This document shows positions 27,626 through 35,622 of a stretch of 64,000 bases of DNA, piece by piece. How positions within the stretch are numbered: the first letter of the stretch is position 1; each line of letters opens with the position of its first letter. A program made the position numbers and the translations under genes. Location: contig CAYSVH010000003.1 in the NCBI GenBank assembly GCA_964434425.1, forward strand, positions 199,403 through 263,402. The letters run 5' to 3'. The notes under the pieces are model-generated. The model was not told the origin of the DNA and searched no databases. It was given only the letters and a program-made list of their open reading frames with translations. Source of the DNA: CALMEC01 sp964434425. GTDB taxonomy: Bacteria > Actinomycetota > Thermoleophilia > Miltoncostaeales > Miltoncostaeaceae.

Positions 27626-28291
27626 TCACCAGCGTTCCCAGTGCACCTTGCTCTCGAGCTCCTCGCGGGGCCCCGGCTTGAAGTCGGTCCCCTTCGACCA
27701 GCCGAGTGTCAGCAGTCCCGCCTGGCAGATCTCCGGGGGGATGCCGAGGATCTCGCCGATCTCGCGCTCGTGGAGGAGGTGCAGCGTCGTCCAGCAGGAG
27801 CCCAGACCGCGGGCACGGGCGGCCAGCTGAATGCTCCAGGCGGCCTGGACGACCGAGGAGTAGAGCGTCGCCTGGACGAAGGACTGCGGAAGGTCGATGG
27901 CCTCCGGTCGCAGCCCGAGGCACGGGATGATGAACACCGGCATGCGCTCGTAGTTCTCCGCGAGGTACGTCGCCGAACTCATGACCCGGTCCTGCAGCGA
28001 CTTGCGCGTGGGGTCGTCGTACGGGAGGTTCCCGGCGGCGAACGGCATCTCCTCATAGGCCGCCCAGCTCTTGCGGTACCAATCGGCGATCTCCGCCTTG
28101 ATCTCCGGATCGGTGACGACGACGAACGACCAGGGCTGCATGTTCGAGGCGGTCGGCGCCTGCAACGCGATGGCGAGCAGTTCCTCGATCACATCACGCT
28201 CGACGGGACGTTCGCAGTCGATCCGGCGCCGGACGGCGCGCGTGGTCGTGAGAAGCTCGTCCGAGCTGAGGGGCAGGAGCGTAGTCGACAC
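27626..28291 (-). CDS. Nitroreductase family FMN oxidoreductase
   Basis: 221 aa. FMN-dependent nitroreductase fold: RAVRRRIDCERPVERDVIEELLAIALQAPTASNMQPWSFVVV at the N-terminus (FMN phosphate site) and RARGLGSCWTTLHLL with the C-terminal LGWSKG. Such enzymes reduce nitroaromatics, quinones or similar using NAD(P)H. Upstream lies an 11-bp periodic CGTTA array with -10-like TATCGT (28388-28393), so it is probably controlled by the adjacent divergent SARP-type regulator. Confidence 0.9.
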   Translation of the reverse strand: MSTTLLPLSSDELLTTTRAVRRRIDCERPVERDVIEELLAIALQAPTASNMQPWSFVVVTDPEIKAEIADWYRKSWAAYEEMPFAAGNLPYDDPTRKSLQDRVMSSATYLAENYERMPVFIIPCLGLRPEAIDLPQSFVQATLYSSVVQAAWSIQLAARARGLGSCWTTLHLLHEREIGEILGIPPEICQAGLLTLGWSKGTDFKPGPREELESKVHWERW

Positions 28292-28402
28292 GATGACCTC
28301 CCGGGTGCGACGCCCGCAGGGGCGTGGTCCTGACGTGCGCCACCTGCGAGACGCCGATGGCGAGTGACAAGTTCGAAACGTGAGCGACGATAGGGAGGCT
28401 GC

Positions 28403-28435
28403 GTTAATCGGCCGTTACTCCATCGTCATCGTTCG
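28403..28435 (-). promoter_or_regulatory. CGTTA direct-repeat array, likely SARP binding site 1
   Basis: CGTTA at 28403 and 28414 with CGTCA at 28425, an exact 11-bp period; the first 16 bp read GTTAATCGGCCGTTAC. On the minus strand the array ends 9 nt before TATCGT (28393-28388), the spacing expected of a SARP activator sitting at the -35 position of the nitroreductase promoter. The nearly identical array at 32713 supports function. Confidence 0.65.
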
Positions 28436-28586
28436 GCTCCCGGCACGGCATCATGATCGCGGCGGACGCGCCTCGCGCTCTCCCGCCGGCCCACCCCGAC
28501 GACCCGTCAGACGCGCCCCGGGCCGATCCCATGACACGCCGTGGAATGGCCGGTAGGCTGACGGTCCCAAGCGAGAGCGACGGATT

Positions 28587-31500
28587 GTGACGCCGAAGCG
28601 ACGACTTCTGGACTCCAAGGTTCGGGTGCCGCTCCTGCAGGGCGGAGTGGTCACTCGGCCACGCGTCGAGCAGCAACTCGAGGGGGCCGCCACGTCCTTC
28701 GCGGTCGTCCTCGTGATCGCGGCGGCGGGGGCGGGCAAGACGACCGCGGTCGCGCAGTTCGCCCGCCGCTGTCGCCGGCCGGTGGCATGGCTGACCCTGG
28801 ACGAGGCGGATCGCGTTCCCGGCCGGTTCGTGACGTACCTCGCGTCCGCGGTGGCCGCGCTGGACCCAGGACTCTCCGGCGAGGTGCTCGCGCTCCTGGA
28901 GGACGGGCTCGCACCCGGCGAATGCGGCGCGATGCTCGGGGAGCGCCTTCCGCCCCGCTCCGTCGTGGTGATCGATGACGTCCACCACCTGGCCGAGGCG
29001 GAGCCCGTCCTCCATGCGCTTCGGTCATTTCTGAGGTATCTCGGTCCTGGACGTTCCGTCATTCTCCTGGCGAGGACACGACCTGCCCTCGGCCTCGAAC
29101 GTGATGCCCTCGCCTCGCGGGTCGGAGGACTGTTCGATCCCGCCCTCGCATTCACGCTCGAGGAGACCGAGCTCCTGCTCGCCGCGCGCGGCAGCACCGC
29201 CGCAGCGGAGGCGCTGCACCAGGCGACCGGTGGCTGGGCCGCCGGCCTCGTGTTCGATTCACTCTCCACAACGGCGGACAGGCCGCTCCTGCCGCCCGGA
29301 GAGGATCCGCTCTTCGCCTACCTCGGCGCCGAGATCTTCGACCGTCTTCCCGAGGACCTCCGGCGTGTGCTGCTCCGTACCAGCATCCTGGACGTGGTCA
29401 CCCCGGCTCGCATCGCGGGACTGTTCGGAGGATCCGTCGACGGCCGCGCCTTCGATGAGCTGTGCCGCCAGCACCTTCCCGCGACGCTGGAGGACGGCGC
29501 GCTCCGATACCACCCGCGGTTCCGCGAGTTCCTCAGGAGCCGGCTGCGCAGCGACCATCCCGGAGAGCTGAACGAGCTCTTGGCCCGGTTCGGCCGGATG
29601 CTGGCGGACGACGGCTACCGGGAGGAGGCGGTCGATCTGTTCTTGGAAGCGGGCGCGCTGGATGAGGCAGAGGGGATCGCCGAACATGCGACCAAGGCAC
29701 TGATCAAGCGCGGCGACTGGGACAAGGTCATCATGTGGTCGGAGAGGTTCGGCGATGAGCGCCTGCGGCGGCGAAGCCCGTTGCGGGGAGCCCAGATCCG
29801 TTCGCTGCTCCTGGCACGACGTCCTCAGGAACTCGAGAACGTCGTCCACGCGATGCTGGCGTCCGGGGAGATCAGCGGTCCAACGCCGACGGATCCGGAG
29901 GTCGTGGGGTGGGCGGTGTGGGCGCTGCACTCGTCCGGGGAGTGGGCCAAGCTGCTGCCGCTGCTGCCGCCCCACCCGACGGGTCGTGCCGCCGTGGTGC
30001 GCCACCTGTTCCGGGTGTCGGCGTCCCCGGACCCGCCGCCGGAGCTACCCGACGAGATGCTGGACTCCGCCCAGCCCCTTCATGTCGCACTTCAATCCGC
30101 CCTCTTCTACCAGGGGCGGTTCGACGAGGTGGAACGCCTGTCGGTCGCCGCTGCGAGTCGTGGTCCGGTGACGACGTCACTCGGACAGATCTACCGGATC
30201 GCCGCGCTGCGTGAACGTGGCTGCACCGATGAGGCGCGAGCGGCGTTCGATGCGGTGGCTCCGGCGATCCGTGCGTCACGGTACCTCGAGTTCTGGCACC
30301 AGGTCGAGGCGGAGCTTCGCTTCGAGGAGGGGTGCCCGGAGGACGGCCTCGAGTTGATCCGCGAGGCACGACGTCGATCGCGCGAGCACGTCTACCGGAT
30401 CGGCGATCGGGCGATCTTCGCCGCGACGGAGGGCAAGCTGCTGGTGCGCATGGGCCGACCGGGAGAGGCACTCGAGCTCCTGTCGTCCGCAAGCAGCTGG
30501 TGCGCTCAGCGCGGCCTGCTGAGTTTCCGCGAGTGGGCGGACGCCTGGCTCGGCGCCGCGCTGCTTGTCCTCGACGAGGCACCCCACCTCGCTGTCGAAC
30601 GTCTGCGCTCCGTCGTCACATCGATGGAACGTGCCGGCCGCCGTCTGGAGCTCTCCGCCGCCGCCGTGTTCCTGGCGGAGGCGGAATGGCGTGCCGGCAA
30701 CGAGGAATGTCATGACCGTGCGTGTGACCTGGCGCTTCGCACCGCCGAGACACAGGGAACCCTCGCGCCGCTGGTGCGGGCGCTGGGCGTCTTTCCCGAC
30801 GTCCTCTCGCGGCGTGTCGACGCCGGGGGAGACACCGGAGACGTCTGGCGGCGTTTGATGAGGGCGAGTACGCCTCGTGTTCCCCACCCGCTCCGCGGCG
30901 AACCGGTGCTGCGCATCCACACCTTCGGCGAAGGGTGGATCGAGATCGACGACGAACGGATCCCGTTGCGATTGGCGAAGGCGATCGAACTCGCGGCGTA
31001 CCTGGCCAGGGCCTGTGGGAACGGCGTACCGAGAGCGCGCATCATCCGCGATCTCTTCGACGGCAGCGGCGACGGAGGCAACTACCTTCGGCAGTGCCTC
31101 CACCGACTCCGTCGCGCACTCCCGGACGGCGTCACCCTGGAGTCGGTGGATGGCCGGCTGATGTGGGCACCCCCCGGATCGGCGCGTTCCGACGATCAGG
31201 ATTTCGAGGCGCTCGTAGCCCGGGCGCGGGTCGAACTCGGCGTCCGGCGTCTCGACACGCTGCGCCGGGCACTCGACATCCGCAGCGCGGGGTCGTATCT
31301 CGCCGGAATCGACGGTGACGCCGCGGACGTTCGTCGTGACGAGCTCACGGCGCTCACGGAGGAAGCACGGATCGAGCTTGCGCGCGGCCTGCTCCGGACG
31401 GGGTTCCCGGTCGAGGCCCGGTCGACGCTTCGCGATGCCATCGCGGCGGACGCCCTCAACGAGGAGGCCTGGCAGTTGCTGATGCGCGCCGAGGCGGACC

Positions 31501-31637
31501 TGGACGGCCCAGAGGCGGTGGCGCGCGTCCTCGTCGCATGCCGGGAGGTCTTCGGTGCCTCGGGCCTCACGCCGTGCCCGGCGACGGTCCTGGCCGCGAC
31601 CCGCCTTCGCGATCGCGGAGCCGCCCGGGCTCGTTGA
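28587..31637 (+). CDS. STAND ATPase-type transcriptional regulator with C-terminal SARP/BTAD module
   Basis: 1016 aa, GTG start. N-terminal MalT-like NTPase: P-loop AAAGAGKTT near residue 49, Walker B VVVIDDVHHL near 131, winged-helix and sensor region to about 320. A TPR-like helical region spans about 330-760. The end is an OmpR-type DNA-binding domain (about 775-870; LRLAKAIELAAYLA, NYLRQCLHRLRRAL) plus a bacterial activation domain (875-1005). Such proteins bind an inducer via the repeats and activate promoters with 11-bp direct repeats. Arrays of that type lie before two flanking minus-strand genes. Confidence 0.88.
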   Translation: MTPKRRLLDSKVRVPLLQGGVVTRPRVEQQLEGAATSFAVVLVIAAAGAGKTTAVAQFARRCRRPVAWLTLDEADRVPGRFVTYLASAVAALDPGLSGEVLALLEDGLAPGECGAMLGERLPPRSVVVIDDVHHLAEAEPVLHALRSFLRYLGPGRSVILLARTRPALGLERDALASRVGGLFDPALAFTLEETELLLAARGSTAAAEALHQATGGWAAGLVFDSLSTTADRPLLPPGEDPLFAYLGAEIFDRLPEDLRRVLLRTSILDVVTPARIAGLFGGSVDGRAFDELCRQHLPATLEDGALRYHPRFREFLRSRLRSDHPGELNELLARFGRMLADDGYREEAVDLFLEAGALDEAEGIAEHATKALIKRGDWDKVIMWSERFGDERLRRRSPLRGAQIRSLLLARRPQELENVVHAMLASGEISGPTPTDPEVVGWAVWALHSSGEWAKLLPLLPPHPTGRAAVVRHLFRVSASPDPPPELPDEMLDSAQPLHVALQSALFYQGRFDEVERLSVAAASRGPVTTSLGQIYRIAALRERGCTDEARAAFDAVAPAIRASRYLEFWHQVEAELRFEEGCPEDGLELIREARRRSREHVYRIGDRAIFAATEGKLLVRMGRPGEALELLSSASSWCAQRGLLSFREWADAWLGAALLVLDEAPHLAVERLRSVVTSMERAGRRLELSAAAVFLAEAEWRAGNEECHDRACDLALRTAETQGTLAPLVRALGVFPDVLSRRVDAGGDTGDVWRRLMRASTPRVPHPLRGEPVLRIHTFGEGWIEIDDERIPLRLAKAIELAAYLARACGNGVPRARIIRDLFDGSGDGGNYLRQCLHRLRRALPDGVTLESVDGRLMWAPPGSARSDDQDFEALVARARVELGVRRLDTLRRALDIRSAGSYLAGIDGDAADVRRDELTALTEEARIELARGLLRTGFPVEARSTLRDAIAADALNEEAWQLLMRAEADLDGPEAVARVLVACREVFGASGLTPCPATVLAATRLRDRGAARAR

Positions 31638-31683
31638 CTCCGGGCGTGCGCGTGCGAATCGGGGTGCCGAACCACGCAGGACA

Positions 31684-32583
31684 CTAGGAGCCGATGAGGT
31701 GCTCCACGAACCAGTCGCGTGCGGGTGTCGACGCACCATCAAACCCGTCGACGTAGGCGTCGAAGTGACCTCCCGGCAACACGACCAGGCGCTTGGGTTC
31801 GCGTGCCGCCTCGAAGCCCTCAATCGCGAGATCCGACACGGTGAGGTGGTCCTTCGCCGCGGCGATGATCATCAACGGTTTCGGTGAGACGTACGGCAGG
31901 TAGGCGCCGGGTTCGTACTCCCAGAACATCTCGACGCTGCGAAGCGTCACCTCGTTCTTCCACGACGGTGCCCGCGAGTCGCCGGTCTCGGTGAACCACG
32001 TGTAGGAGTCGGGGGTCGGCAGGGCTGAGGGGGCGTTCGGATCGGCATCGACGACGGGGATCATCGCCGGGCTCTCACCCGCGTACCGTCGGGCCCGATC
32101 GTCGTCGAACATGCCGGCCACGGGCGCGATGAAGTCCGCCCGGACGATGCGGCGGGCGTTGCGGTGGCCGCTGATCAGCGGTACCTGGCTCACGACACAC
32201 CGAACCCGGTGATCGATCGCTCCGACGACGATGACGTGCCCGCCCGAGTAACTCGACCCCCAGACGCCGATCCGGTCGGCATCGACGTCCGGTCGCGTGC
32301 ATGCGTAGCTGATCGCGTGGCGATAGTCGCGGACCTGCGCCCACGGGTCGATCTCCTGCCGCGGCTCACCGTCGCTCGCTCCGAAGTTCCGGTTGTCGAA
32401 GACGAGTGCCGCGAGCCCCGCCTCGGCGAAGAACTCGGCGAAACGATCGAGGTACATCTCCTTCACGGCGGAGAATCCGTGGGCCATCACGATCGTCGGC
32501 CATGGTCCGTCGCCGTTGTCGGGGACATACATCCACCCGCGCAGCGTGACGCCTTCCGCGTCAAACTCGACATCGGTTCTCAT
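31684..32583 (-). CDS. Alpha/beta hydrolase
   Basis: 299 aa. Alpha/beta hydrolase core: GWMYVPDNGDGPWPTIVMAHGFSAVKE, nucleophile elbow GSSYSGG near residue 111, acid region AAAKDHLT and catalytic His in LPGGHFDAY. Close in pattern to DltE/YpfM-like hydrolases with a lid insertion (residues 150-210). Substrate unknown. Its upstream region has a CGTTA array and -10-like TACGGT (32664-32669), so coregulation with the nitroreductase is likely. Confidence 0.9.
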   Translation of the reverse strand: MRTDVEFDAEGVTLRGWMYVPDNGDGPWPTIVMAHGFSAVKEMYLDRFAEFFAEAGLAALVFDNRNFGASDGEPRQEIDPWAQVRDYRHAISYACTRPDVDADRIGVWGSSYSGGHVIVVGAIDHRVRCVVSQVPLISGHRNARRIVRADFIAPVAGMFDDDRARRYAGESPAMIPVVDADPNAPSALPTPDSYTWFTETGDSRAPSWKNEVTLRSVEMFWEYEPGAYLPYVSPKPLMIIAAAKDHLTVSDLAIEGFEAAREPKRLVVLPGGHFDAYVDGFDGASTPARDWFVEHLIGS

Positions 32584-32679
32584 GAGGCCTCCTGGGTTCG
32601 TGGGGAGTGCTCGTCACCTGGTGTCCTGTATCGGCGACCGCGTGCGAACGTCCGACGCAGGCGACCGTAGAAGACGGCC

Positions 32680-32745
32680 CGTTAATGCACGCGGACCGGC
32701 CGACGTCGCCGGCGTTAACCGGGCGTTACGAGTCCGTTCAGATCC
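32680..32745 (-). promoter_or_regulatory. CGTTA direct-repeat array, likely SARP binding site 2
   Basis: CGTTA at 32680, 32713 and 32724 and CGTTC at 32735: all offsets are multiples of 11 bp. The core GTTAACCGGGCGTTAC differs from site 1 at two bases. On the minus strand the nearest repeat ends 10 nt before TACGGT (32669-32664), about 80 nt before the hydrolase start. The remaining 32746-33091 holds no gene. Confidence 0.65.
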
Positions 32746-33091
32746 GCGTTGCGTTCGGCGCTGCGGCAGCTCCTGTGCCTCGGCCTCATCTCCGGCACGG
32801 AATCGAACGTGTGAGCCTCCCCGCCACCGGAATGAGTCCGAATCGCCTCAAGACCAACCACACGCTCGGACGTGCGGCGTGGCGTTCGATCGCGACACCG
32901 AGCGCGGTGGGGCTCGACCACCGGAGATGTGGAGACGGCGTGCTCGACGTCACCCACCGCAGGACTCGGTGCCGGCAGAGGCTGCCGGAACCTCCGCGTA
33001 GGGCGGACGCCTCCGCCCCTGAGTCCGGTGCCCGTCGTCGCACCGAGGATCCTCCGATCGTCCCGCGCCTCAAGCCGGCCACGATCACGCC

Positions 33092-33097
33092 GATAAT
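33092..33097 (+). promoter_or_regulatory. -10 element of the tRNA-like gene
   Basis: GATAAT, five of six consensus bases, ends 10 nt before the tRNA-like 5' end. No convincing -35 hexamer is seen 17 nt upstream. Confidence 0.5.
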
Positions 33098-33107
33098 CAC
33101 CCCATAC

Positions 33108-33179
33108 CCTGGAGTAGTTCAGTGGCAGAACATCCGGCCTCCGGCCGGACGGGCGCAGGTTCGACTCCTGCCTCCAGGT
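33108..33179 (+). tRNA. tRNA-Gly(TCC)-like gene with aberrant anticodon loop
   Basis: All four arms form: acceptor CCTGGAG/CTCCAGG, D arm GTTC-AGTGGCA-GAAC, anticodon stem TCCGG/CCGGA, T arm GCAGG-TTCGACT-CCTGC. The body resembles bacterial tRNA-Gly(UCC), but the anticodon loop is CCTCCGG. It has C33 instead of the near-universal U33 and G37-G38 instead of A-A. C32-G38 and C33-G37 can pair, closing the loop to three bases (TCC). Position 1 is C rather than G. It has a good -10 element. A specialised or decayed tRNA is inferred. Confidence 0.6.
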
Positions 33180-33225
33180 CCTCCCGCACTACCGGTGTTC
33201 GCATTCCTCCCATGCCGAGGCCGAC

Positions 33226-35604
33226 TTGAGCAACGATCAGAAAACCCGGGTCGACCCGGACTACGCGTTGAAGCAGCTCATGCAGGCCCTGCAGAGCGAG
33301 GGCCCCTCGTCCCAGTCCCGGCGGCGCCAGTGGACGAAGACCCTCTGGTCGAAGATGAACGGTGGGCCGGACGAGCCGCCGATCATCGCCGAGACGCCCG
33401 ACTGGGTGACTCCTCAGGTCGGCCGCGGCGACGTCGTCACAGGGAACCACGCCGCGGCCGGACCGCTGCTCGACCACGAGGTGGCGCGACTCGCGGCGAT
33501 CGACGCGCCGGACGACGCCACCCCCCGCGCCATCCTCAACAGCTACTTCATCAGTCAGGACGGGCACGGCGAACTCGCGCACATGCTCAGAACCGGCCGA
33601 TACCGGATCGACGTTGCCGAGGAGGCGGCGCTGCTCGTCGTCCACTGGCTCCTGGCCGATGGCGAGATCCACCGGGCCCAGGAGATCCTCCGGGCGATCG
33701 CCCCCTTCTGGGACCGACTCCGTTTCTATCCCACACCCACCGACCGCGACCGCCGGAGCACGGGCGCGGTCTCGCTCGAGACCACGGCCGATGTCGTCGA
33801 ACGCCTGCGACGGCGACGGCAGAGCCACCAGGTCGCGGCGATGAGGGAGACGCTCACGCGGTGGCTGCCCCTCTACGACCGAGCCGTCACACTCTTCCTC
33901 GCCACCGTCCGCGGGCCCGTTCCCACGTTCGCCCGGACCGGCAACGGCGCCCTGGCCCGCCAGGAGAACGGGCAACCGGTCATCGTCGGAGGCTGGCCCT
34001 GCCAGATCTTCACGAAGGACTGGCGTGCCCGAGCCGGAGCCCTCCTCGCCGAGTACGACGCGCAGAGGGAGACCCACCGGCGGTCCGGAAAGCCGGACCG
34101 TCCGAAGGAGAACTTCTTCCGGCTGCGGTCCTACCTGCGGATGTGCGTAGACGACCCGCGGTCCCTGACCGGCCGCGACGTCGGGATGATCCGGAAGATC
34201 CTCGCGTCGTTCGTCAGCAGCCACGGACAACCCGGCACTCCCCGCCTCAACCGGGTCCGACGCATGCAGCGCCGCGATGCCGCTCGAATCGAGCCCGGCG
34301 CGTTCGCCCACCTGATGGCCGACCGCATCGAGGGGCGTGGTGACGCCCCGGCCCCTCTCGCCCGAGAGCTGGGCCCCGTCACCCCGTACGAGGCCGAGAG
34401 CTCGGGACTGCCCGTCGGCGCGACGATCCCCGACGATGTCAGAACCGAAGCCAAGCGCTGCGTCGAGGGAAGCCTCGACGCCCTGATCGAGGCCGGCGTC
34501 ATCACGTCCGGAGAGATCCTCGCGGAGGTCGCCCCTGCGATCGCTGCCGCGGCGGAGGCGGACGTCATCCGGTCGCCGTCGCTGCGTCTCCTCGTCGAGG
34601 ACACGTACACGGCATTCCGGCGTGGCCGGTCCGTCCTTCCTCCAGGGCTTGAGGGGCAGGTGCTCCTCACCGAACTGCCGTGGGTCGACGTCCTCCAGCC
34701 GTGGATGACCCCCGACGACCCGTCACGCAACATCGCGCTGGAGACGGTCCGCAAGCTCACGCTGGCCACCATCGAGAGCTTCCCGCATGCCGCCATCCCC
34801 GACACGCTGGTGGGCGAACTGCGCACCCTGTTCCAGGCCGCCCGCCTCCCGCTGCGGCTCACCGGCGAACCGGAGGCCGACACCTTCCGGGGACGGTTCG
34901 GCGCGAACCACCTGCTCTCCGCCAAGCAGGCCATCCCGTTCATCTCCGACACCCTGTACCACCGCTACTACGGACTGCCGCTCGACGCGGTCGCGTCGCT
35001 CGACGACGTGACTCCCGACCTGCGGTTCGGCGGGCCGGTCTCACCCGGCTTCGGCGAGATCTGCAGCAAGCTCGCCGGCGCGACGGACGACACGTCGTGG
35101 TCGGTCGCCCGGGTCGGTTCGATCATCGAACAGTCCCAGATCCTCACCACGCACAATCTGGCCCAGCTCGTCTGCGGGATGCGCCTGACACGCGACCTCC
35201 CCCTCACCGAACTCGCGTCCGAGTGCTTCGACTGGATCTGCCGAGCCCTCGTGGACATCCCCGAGGACCGGCACCACCGCCTCCAGACCGTCAGGGAGGC
35301 CGCCCACGCCTGGCGTCAGATGATCTTCTTCCTCGCGATCGCTCCCAAGGGGACGACCCCCGAGTTCCTCGACTGGGCGGTCGACCATCTGGCCCGGCAG
35401 CCGGGGGACCTCCCCCGCCGGTTCGCACCCGCCGTGAGGGGGCTTGCAATCGTCGCCGCCGGCGAGAGCCTCGGATCCGACGGCATTCACCGCTCGGGCG
35501 CACGCCGCTTCCTCGGCTGGCCGACCGACGACCACTGGGTGCTGGCGAGAGCGGCGTCGGTGCCGAACGCGGCGCGCACCGCGACCGGCATGTCGGCGAG
35601 GTGA
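33226..35604 (+). CDS. Large soluble protein of unknown function, next to tRNA-like gene
   Basis: 792 aa from a TTG with GAGG 5 nt upstream; no other start fits better. No signal peptide, membrane helix or nucleotide-binding motif. The N-terminus is basic (QSRRRQWTKTLWSKM). A long helical middle contains KENFFRLRSYLRMC, and a later block with FRGRFGANHLLSAKQAIPF and YHRYYGLPLDAV looks conserved in style. C-terminal half is rich in helices such as LASECFDWICRAL. I do not recognise the family. Codon use is typical for the window. It starts 46 nt after the tRNA-like gene. Confidence 0.75.
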   Translation: MSNDQKTRVDPDYALKQLMQALQSEGPSSQSRRRQWTKTLWSKMNGGPDEPPIIAETPDWVTPQVGRGDVVTGNHAAAGPLLDHEVARLAAIDAPDDATPRAILNSYFISQDGHGELAHMLRTGRYRIDVAEEAALLVVHWLLADGEIHRAQEILRAIAPFWDRLRFYPTPTDRDRRSTGAVSLETTADVVERLRRRRQSHQVAAMRETLTRWLPLYDRAVTLFLATVRGPVPTFARTGNGALARQENGQPVIVGGWPCQIFTKDWRARAGALLAEYDAQRETHRRSGKPDRPKENFFRLRSYLRMCVDDPRSLTGRDVGMIRKILASFVSSHGQPGTPRLNRVRRMQRRDAARIEPGAFAHLMADRIEGRGDAPAPLARELGPVTPYEAESSGLPVGATIPDDVRTEAKRCVEGSLDALIEAGVITSGEILAEVAPAIAAAAEADVIRSPSLRLLVEDTYTAFRRGRSVLPPGLEGQVLLTELPWVDVLQPWMTPDDPSRNIALETVRKLTLATIESFPHAAIPDTLVGELRTLFQAARLPLRLTGEPEADTFRGRFGANHLLSAKQAIPFISDTLYHRYYGLPLDAVASLDDVTPDLRFGGPVSPGFGEICSKLAGATDDTSWSVARVGSIIEQSQILTTHNLAQLVCGMRLTRDLPLTELASECFDWICRALVDIPEDRHHRLQTVREAAHAWRQMIFFLAIAPKGTTPEFLDWAVDHLARQPGDLPRRFAPAVRGLAIVAAGESLGSDGIHRSGARRFLGWPTDDHWVLARAASVPNAARTATGMSAR

Positions 35605-35622
35605 CCCGGGACCCGGCCGCCG

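Noticed and set aside
33108..33179. tRNA-Arg(CCG) reading of the tRNA-like gene
   Set aside because: The loop CTCCGGC needed for CCG breaks the anticodon stem; only the TCC register pairs.
27020..33220. Integrated element between tRNA-Thr and the tRNA-like gene
   Set aside because: No integrase, no repeated tRNA end, and composition matches the neighbours.
32607..34343. Plus-strand 578-codon frame covering the tRNA-like gene
   Set aside because: Arg/Pro-rich product in the wrong frame of the 792-aa gene and crossing an RNA gene; no family features.
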